From assembly GCA_015680685.1 (NCBI GenBank), contig MNCI01002989.1:393484-457483 (forward strand): a stretch of 64,000 bases of DNA, in the 5' to 3' direction. This document shows, one piece after another, positions 56,955-64,000 of the stretch (the first letter of the stretch is position 1; each line of letters opens with the position of its first letter). Below the pieces are notes generated by a model. It searched no databases. It saw only the letters and a program-made list of their open reading frames with translations, and was not told the origin of the DNA. Source of the stretch: Gnetum montanum (taxonomy: Eukaryota > Streptophyta > Gnetopsida > Gnetales > Gnetaceae). The position numbers and the translations under genes were made by a program.

Positions 56955-58552
56955 ACCCTAACCCTTAAATTTAGGGATAGAGAGTTATTATGGTTGACTA
57001 CGCACCATTGGCCATGCAACCTTGTGCAATTGTCTTGTACCATTTTCATATCATCTACCACTACCCACAAACATTCTTCCAACTCTCAACCTCTCCATGC
57101 CACTATAGTCACTGCTACACCACCTCTCTTTTGCTACATCATTCTTGCCATAGTACCAAACCCTATTGTTTTTGCACCATTGCAACCAACTCTTGTTTCT
57201 AGTCCATATGGTCCATTCATGGTCCTCACTTCCTCACCACCCTTATGTTCCATTGGACATATCATCATTGGTAGGACTGATCTTCTTGCTGAATGGTCAC
57301 TGCTCTACAAAAGGCATCATGGCAAGCCATCGTTAGAAGGGTTGGCTTATTATAGGCATAGCCAGCCTCATCATCCTCCACCATTCTTTGTAATGGCAAG
57401 CCACCAATTGCATCCAAGTGATAATAAAAGAAATCCTCGTACATAGTATAGTTGTGGACCTCCATCATATTTGTGCTTCCCATGTACCTCATGTGACCTA
57501 TGGACTTGTGCTTCCTTCCTGCTACCGCTATGCACTATTTCACCCATCCTTCATAACATGCATTGACATTTGATGCAATGCTTATTATCATTCCTCTATC
57601 ATTAGCCATGCACCACTATCCTCTATTTCATAATCTTCATGACTTATCATTAGGCATCATCCTTGCTAGCTAACATGCTTATTATTATCATTCCTCTATC
57701 ATTGGCCATGCACCACTATCCTCTAGCTTGGGGCTTTATGTTTTGCATCATTTTTTCCACTACCATGGTTGTCATTTTAGTCAGCAGGTATGCCTCCATA
57801 AACATTGCCATTGCTAAAAATTTTGCTAAAACTTTTGGTAGCCCATGGTGACCATAGAGACTTTCAGAACCATAAAATCCTATCTTCCATTGAGATTGCA
57901 GACATTACCAGTGTCATAAAATCATAAATCCCATGTAGCTCTAATGGATATTGTTAACATTGTAAAATCCTTCTTTCAACAGCTCTTTGATGAACATTGT
58001 TGTTCGACCTCCTAAGAATGTTCAGCAATGGGAAAATTTTTTGTCAATTGATAGAAAATATTAAATTTTTCCATCAATTGATGAACATTTCAAATATGTC
58101 AAACATAAGAGAAAATTTTAAGTTAAAAATGTGTAATAAGTTTTCAAAAATTAAATTTTAAATGCTGGTAGTAACTAGAATAAAAATTGCATAATTAAGT
58201 GTGAACATCCTAGAGTAGTATTGGAGGTGATGATATTTTTGCATATATTTTTCTTCATGCTCAAAGTTTTGGAATTTAGAAATCATAAGTCTTAATTCTA
58301 TGTCTTTTTTGACAAACAAAGAGTCATTTTCTAAAAATTTTAACCTCTCATAATAAAGTTTAATGTTAAAAATTTAAAATTAGGAATTGAACACAAGACA
58401 TTGTAATTATTATCCTCAACATTTTTTGCTTCATATAGCTAACCAAGAAAGCCAAGCTTTTTCTTATCAAAATGTTCATATACTTTAATTATAGTTAAAT
58501 TTATTCATTAATAAAAAAATATATTTAAAGAAAAAAACTAAGATTTTGGGTT
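56955..58552 (+). repeat. 1.6-kb array unit 8
   Basis: About 1,598 bases. It begins near GACCCTAACCCTTAAATTTA. The preceding inverted tRNA-like stretch (56770..56835) is one of the best conserved. Confidence 0.85.
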
Positions 58553-60237
58553 TTGGCCCTAATGCTTAGGATTAGGACTAGCTACCAACAATGGTCAGCT
58601 ATAGATCATGTAGCCTCATGCAACATCACAATGTTGTTTTGTATCACCTATCACCAATCTTATTCCTTCCACTAAGCCTCAACATCATCATGCCACTCTA
58701 ATTACTACTACATCACATCTCCTTTGCTACACCATTCTTGTTAAAATGCTTGAACCTATAGGTACTATGTTGTTGTAACAAATCCTTATTTGGAGTCCAC
58801 ATGGCCCTTTCACAGCCCTAGTTTCCTTACCATCCTTACATTTCTTTGGACCTATCACTACTAGAAGGTTTGCCTTGGTTGTAGTACAAATGCGGCACTA
58901 ACACAAGGCTTCGTAGCATGTCGTGTTGCCATGAGACATTCATCACACTACTATTGACAAAGCTAGCTTGTTGTGGGCATGGTCACCCTCATTGTACTCC
59001 ACCATGATCTACAATGGAAGATCACCAATTATGGTTGGATAATAATAAGAGAAATTCTCATGGCCAATTTAGTCTTGGCTCTCTACCATAGCTACAGTTC
59101 CTATGTAGCTAGTGTGATCTACAATCTTGCACTAGCTTCTTGCCATTCATGTGCATTGTTTTAAACTTCCTTCACTGCTCATGTTGCCATCCCATGTACT
59201 CCATGTCATCATTCCTCTACCACTATACATGTGTTACTATCCTATATTCTACACTCTTCATTCCCTATCATCCTATGTCATCCTGCCCTACTAGTACATT
59301 GATTTTGGCTACACTTGCCTACATGTCCTACCCTCCAGCTCTATTGTACATGTTTTGCATCACTTTTTCACTATCGTGAATGCCATTTTCCTCCACTATT
59401 GCTAAAGATTCCATTAAAAAATTTGGTAGTTCAGGATGACTGCATATACGATCAAAATCATAAAATCCTAGCTTTCACATAGCTCTACAGATACCACCAA
59501 CATTGGGAAACTCTACCTCCCATAAAGATCTATTGATGCTACTAGCACTGTAAAATCCTACCTTCCATGCAGTTCAAGAGAGCCTCTAACATCTTAAAAT
59601 CCTACCTCCCATGTAGGTTTGATAGACACTGCCAATGTCATGAAATCTTGCCTACCAAGCAACTCTAATGGACATCACTAGCTTGGCACCTTGGTAGGTT
59701 CAGCAATGGGAAAATTTTCTATTAATTGATGGTAGAATTTAAATTTTTTTGTTAATTGATAAAAATTTCAAACATATCCAAAATAAGTAATAAAATTTAA
59801 ACCTAAAGACAGAATTTTTTTTAAAAAAATTTGATGCCTTGGTAGCAACTAGGATAAATATTCTATAATAGGTGTCTTGTCTTGGAGTAGTACAGGAATG
59901 GATGACTTCTTAGAAAGTATAGTTTTTTATGATCATAATTTTGAACATTAGAAGTAATGCATTTTAATTTTGAATGCTTTTTTTTTTGGCAAAATAAGAG
60001 ATGTTTTCTATAAATTTTAACCTCCTATAAAAAAGTTTAAAGTAAAAATGTTGGGGCTAGTGATTGAACCAAAGATCTTCTGATTATTAACCTGAACACC
60101 TTATACATCATATAGCTATTCAAAAAAGTGAAGATTTTGCTTTTTAAAAAATTAATATACTTTAATTATATTTAACTATTTTCATTAATGAAAAATAATA
60201 ATAAATATATTTAAAGAAAAAAATTAAAATTTGGGCC
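58553..60237 (+). repeat. 1.6-kb array unit 9
   Basis: About 1,685 bases. Begins near CCCTAATGCTTAGGATTAGG. Sub-repeats at about 59430..59700. Confidence 0.85.
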
Positions 60238-61882
60238 TTGACCATAATCCTTAGGGTCAGGGATAGCCAACAACTATGGCTAGCTATGCACTATGGCCAT
60301 TTAGTATTATGTCACTTATGTATAATCTATTATTTCCTGCATATCTTTTTCCATGTCTTATCCCTACTATGCCAAGTCAATCACTACTGCACCAGCTCTA
60401 TTCTACCACACCATTTTGGTCACACCCTTTAACTTTTCACTACTAGGTCATTTCAACAAATTATTCTTTGCTGTCCATGTTACTCTTTCATAACCCTTGC
60501 TTCCTTAGCATCGTCACATTCCTCTACACTAGCTACTACTAGTAGGACTAGCCTAGCTAAAGCATGCTCATTGTGCTACCATGAGGCATCATGATGAGTT
60601 ACTGTCAATAGAGCTAGCTTGTTATAGATATGATTGGCCTTACTATCCTCTATCATCCTTCAAAGTGGAAGGCCATCAAGTGTAGTAAAATGATAGAAAG
60701 AGAAATCCTTGCAACCATTCTAGTTGTGGCCCTCCATGACCACTATGGTTCTCCTATAGCTAGCACAACTTATCAGCTTGTACTACCTTCTTACTACCAC
60801 TATGTGTTATTTGACAGTTACTTCATCACTCATGATGTCATCTCATGTAGCATATGCCATCATTTCTCTACCGTTGTTGATGGGTTAGTAGCCTCTATTC
60901 TACACTCTTTATTTTCTATTATCATGCATTTTTCTTACTAAGCATTGTGCTCTACTACTACTTTGATTTCAACTATGTCTACATTTAGGCATTACCCTCC
61001 AGCACACGCTCCACATTTTGTGTCATTTCTTCAATGCTTTGAATGTCATTTTATTGCTACATGCACCTTCATCATCACTACAATTGCCTTCATCATCATT
61101 ACAAATTCTACTGAAAATCTTATCAACTCATGATTACTATGAATATCTTCAGCATCATAAATCCTACCTCCCATAGATCTATGTGAACACTACTATCATC
61201 ATAAAATCCTACCTTCCATGGAGCTCTATGAATACCACTAGCACTATAAAATCATACCTCGCATGGAGGTCTACAAACACAATTGGCCCCTTGAAATCCT
61301 ACCTCCAATGGAGCTTTGATGAACACCACTGGCTTGCCTCTTAAATAGGTTTAGTGATGGGAAATGTTTCTATCAATTGACAAAAAAATTCGAAATTTTC
61401 TATCAATTGATGAAAATTGTAAACATGTTAAATACAAGAAGTAAAATTTAACTTTAAAAATGTAGGAAAAAATTTTTGAAAGAAAATTTGGTGCCTTTTC
61501 AACAACTAGAATAAATATTCCATAATTAAGCATCCTCATCTTTAAGTAGTACTAGAATGGATGATCTCTTAGGAAGTTTGGTTTTCTATTCTAAAAGGTT
61601 TGAACTTCTAAGCCATAACTTTTGATTTTGGATGCCTTTCTTGGAAAACAAAGAGTCTCTTTCTACAAATTTCAACCTCTCATAAGAAAAGTTAACAATA
61701 AAAAGTTGGAGCTTGGAATCAAACCCAAGACCTTGTAATGTCTTATGATTCATATAGCTAACCACAAAAGCAAATATTTTCCTTGTTAAAAAATTAATAT
61801 ACTTTAATTATATTTATCTCTTTTCATTCATAAAATTAATACAAATAATTATGTTTAATGAAAAATATTAAAATCTGTGCTT
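60238..61882 (+). repeat. 1.6-kb array unit 10
   Basis: About 1,645 bases. Sub-repeats at about 61140..61340 with spacing of 45 to 46 bases. Confidence 0.85.
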
Positions 61883-63732
61883 TGGCCCTAATCCTTAGGG
61901 TCAAGGTTAGTCAACTTCTATGCCTAGTTACAAACCACTCATTGTATAACCCCATGCAATAGCCTTGTATTGTACCTGTATGATTTGCCACTACATGCAT
62001 ACCTTCTACTATGCCTTGACCCCACCATGCCACCTTGAATTACTATTTTGCAACCTCTCTTTTGCTATGTCGTTCCTACCACATTCTTATTATTTCCACT
62101 ACCATGACATTACAAGAAATGCTTCTTTACAGTTCATATGATCTTGACATCCCTTTGTGCTAGCTACAACTAGTGAGGTACACCTTCATAGTAACAAGCC
62201 ATTAATTACATTCAAGTGGCAAAGAATAGAAATCATCATGGCCTCTAGAATCATGGGTCTTCATCATAGCCATGCTTTTAGCATAGTTAGTGTGGCTTAC
62301 TACCTTACACTACCTTCGTACTACCACTTCATGCTATTTCATCCTTCCTCCAACACATGCATCATTGTCTCATGTAGCATATGTTTTCATTCATCTATCA
62401 TTGCCCATGTGTCATTGCATTCTATTCTATACTCTTCATGCTCTATTGTTCTACGCTATCCTTTACAAGTGTGAACTGCACTAATTTTAGCCATGAATCA
62501 TCATTTCACTCTTTAACCTTACCAATCCACTCTATATTCTACTACACACCTCTCCTTTGTTGTGATGTTTTGGTCACATCACTTACATGACAACATCATG
62601 TGCTATTTCATCCTTTCTGCATTGCATTCACTGTCATCCCATACAACCTATGCCATTGTTCCTCTATTGCTCCCCATGCAATACTATTTTTTATTCCACA
62701 CTCTTCAAGCCCTATCATTCTACACCATCTTGGCAAGGTGGTGCACATTACTACTATAGTAATTTTAGCTATTATTGCCTATGTGCCTTGTCCTCCAACA
62801 TTGTCTTTCATATTTGGCATAATTCTTTCCACTTTTGTACATGTTGCTTTTACCAATAACTTTCCCTTTATCATTTTACTGTCATTGAAAATTCCATTTA
62901 AAATTTTGGCAATCCAAAATAATAGTAGATATCATTAGCACTATAAAATTATACCTTCAATGGAGCTTTGTGGATACCACAGGTGCTATAAAATCATGTC
63001 ATGCACTAAGCTCCATGGACACTACTAGTGACATAAAATTGTACCTCGCATGGAGCTTTGAAAACACTACTAGCATAATAAAATCTTGACATCTACGAAG
63101 CTCCAATGGATACTATTGTTGCCATAAAATCATTCTTTATAGTTTAATAAACACTACTAGTGCTACCAACCTACCTCCTTGACAAGTTTGAAAACTTGAA
63201 AATTTTATATTAATTAATGGAAAAATTGAAATTTTTTCATAAATTGATGAAAATTTCATACATTTATAAAACAAGTGGTAAAAATAAAATTTGAAAATGG
63301 GGAAAAAATTTCTAAATGGAAATTTAGTGCATTGGTAGCAATTAGGATAAAGCTTTCATAATTAAGCATGATCATTCTAGAGTAGTAGGTGGATGGATGA
63401 CCTCTTGGAAAGTCTCACTTGCATGTCCATAGTTTTGGACATTGGTATCCATAACTTTTGGTGCTAGACATATTTTTTAGCAAGTGAGGAGTCATTTTCT
63501 TTAGATTTTAACCTTCCATAAATAAACTTAATTTTAACAAGTTAGGGTAGTGAATCGAATCCAAGACCTTCTAATTATGCTTCATATAGCTAACGTCAAC
63601 ATATTCTTCTTCATATAGCTAACCATCAATGTGAATATTTTTCTTCTTAAAAAATTAATATACGTTAATTATATTTCACTCTTTATATTAATAAATAATA
63701 TTCTATTCAAGAAATAAATTTTTTACTTTCAT
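61883..63732 (+). repeat. 1.6-kb array unit 11, enlarged
   Basis: About 1,850 bases. A segment of about 250 bases around 62.33..62.48 kb is repeated around 62.60..62.76 kb (TGCTATTTCATCCTT start). Sub-repeats at about 62925..63190. Confidence 0.8.
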
Positions 63733-64000
63733 CCTAATCCTTACTATTAGGACCAGCTAGTCACTATGACTAGCTATGTCCCACTAGTCCTACAGCACCA
63801 TGTCAATTTTCTGTCATCTATAATATCCCCACATATTCTCCCAAGCCTTAACCATGTCATGTCATTCTAGTTACTATTTCATTAGCTCTCTTCTACTAGG
63901 TTGTTCCTGTTACACTACTTGACCTTACCACAACCATGCCATTCTAACAATCCCATTTTTGCAATCCTCATGGCCCTTTGATGATCCTCTCTTTCGTAGA
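63733..64000 (+). repeat. 1.6-kb array unit 12, cut by window end
   Basis: It begins near CCTAATCCTTACTATTAGGA and follows the start of the other units. The array continues beyond the window. Confidence 0.8.

Overview
The window is nuclear DNA of a land plant, almost certainly a vascular plant with a large, repeat-rich genome. The evidence is a conserved plant nuclear gene split by GT-AG introns, plant-type LTR retrotransposons, a plant L1-type LINE, and strong C-to-T/G-to-A decay of CpG sites. The clade (gymnosperm, fern, early angiosperm) cannot be fixed from the sequence. Only one ordinary host gene is present, the 3' part of a THO2 (THO complex subunit 2) gene on the + strand at 1..7740. 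It is read here as 12 exons ending at a stop codon that lies inside a donor-like sequence. One exon needs a single-base frame correction.

From about 8.5 to 25.6 kb lies decayed mobile DNA. A minus-strand L1-type LINE occupies about 8480..13640. Next comes a minus-strand, intron-containing gene remnant (13.7..17.95 kb) with its own TATA box. It carries a decayed FCP1/NIF-type HAD phosphatase-like segment, a segment resembling the 'putative plant transposon protein' family, and an acidic repeat tail. It is followed by the pol region of a Ty3/gypsy element with a second RNase H, as in the Tat group (18.5..22.1 kb). Copies of a short CGGTCCGCTAAGACC-type motif flank this pol on both sides. After it comes non-coding DNA to about 25.6 kb, with TAGCGTAGC palindromes, a hairpin and a TATA box.

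From about 25.6 kb to the end the host sequence is one tandem array of diverged units of about 1.6 kb (about 11 to 12 copies). Each unit contains a block of 45-bp sub-repeats, an inverted tRNA-like stretch and a telomere-like palindrome. Two Athila-like Ty3 elements are inserted in this array, at nearly the same position of the unit. Element A (25963..36730) keeps gag, protease, RT/RNase H and integrase remnants, and has a reverse-oriented solo LTR inside its leader. Element B (44841..53648) has a perfect GTCAT target duplication. It has gag but no pol, and carries instead a long extra ORF with its own palindrome/TATA promoter and a 3' splice site at the ATG. That ORF resembles part of the antisense gene at 13.7..17.9 kb.

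No CRISPR, rRNA or intact tRNA gene was seen. Nearly all mobile-element reading frames are interrupted by stops, so only the THO2 gene is likely to make a normal protein.
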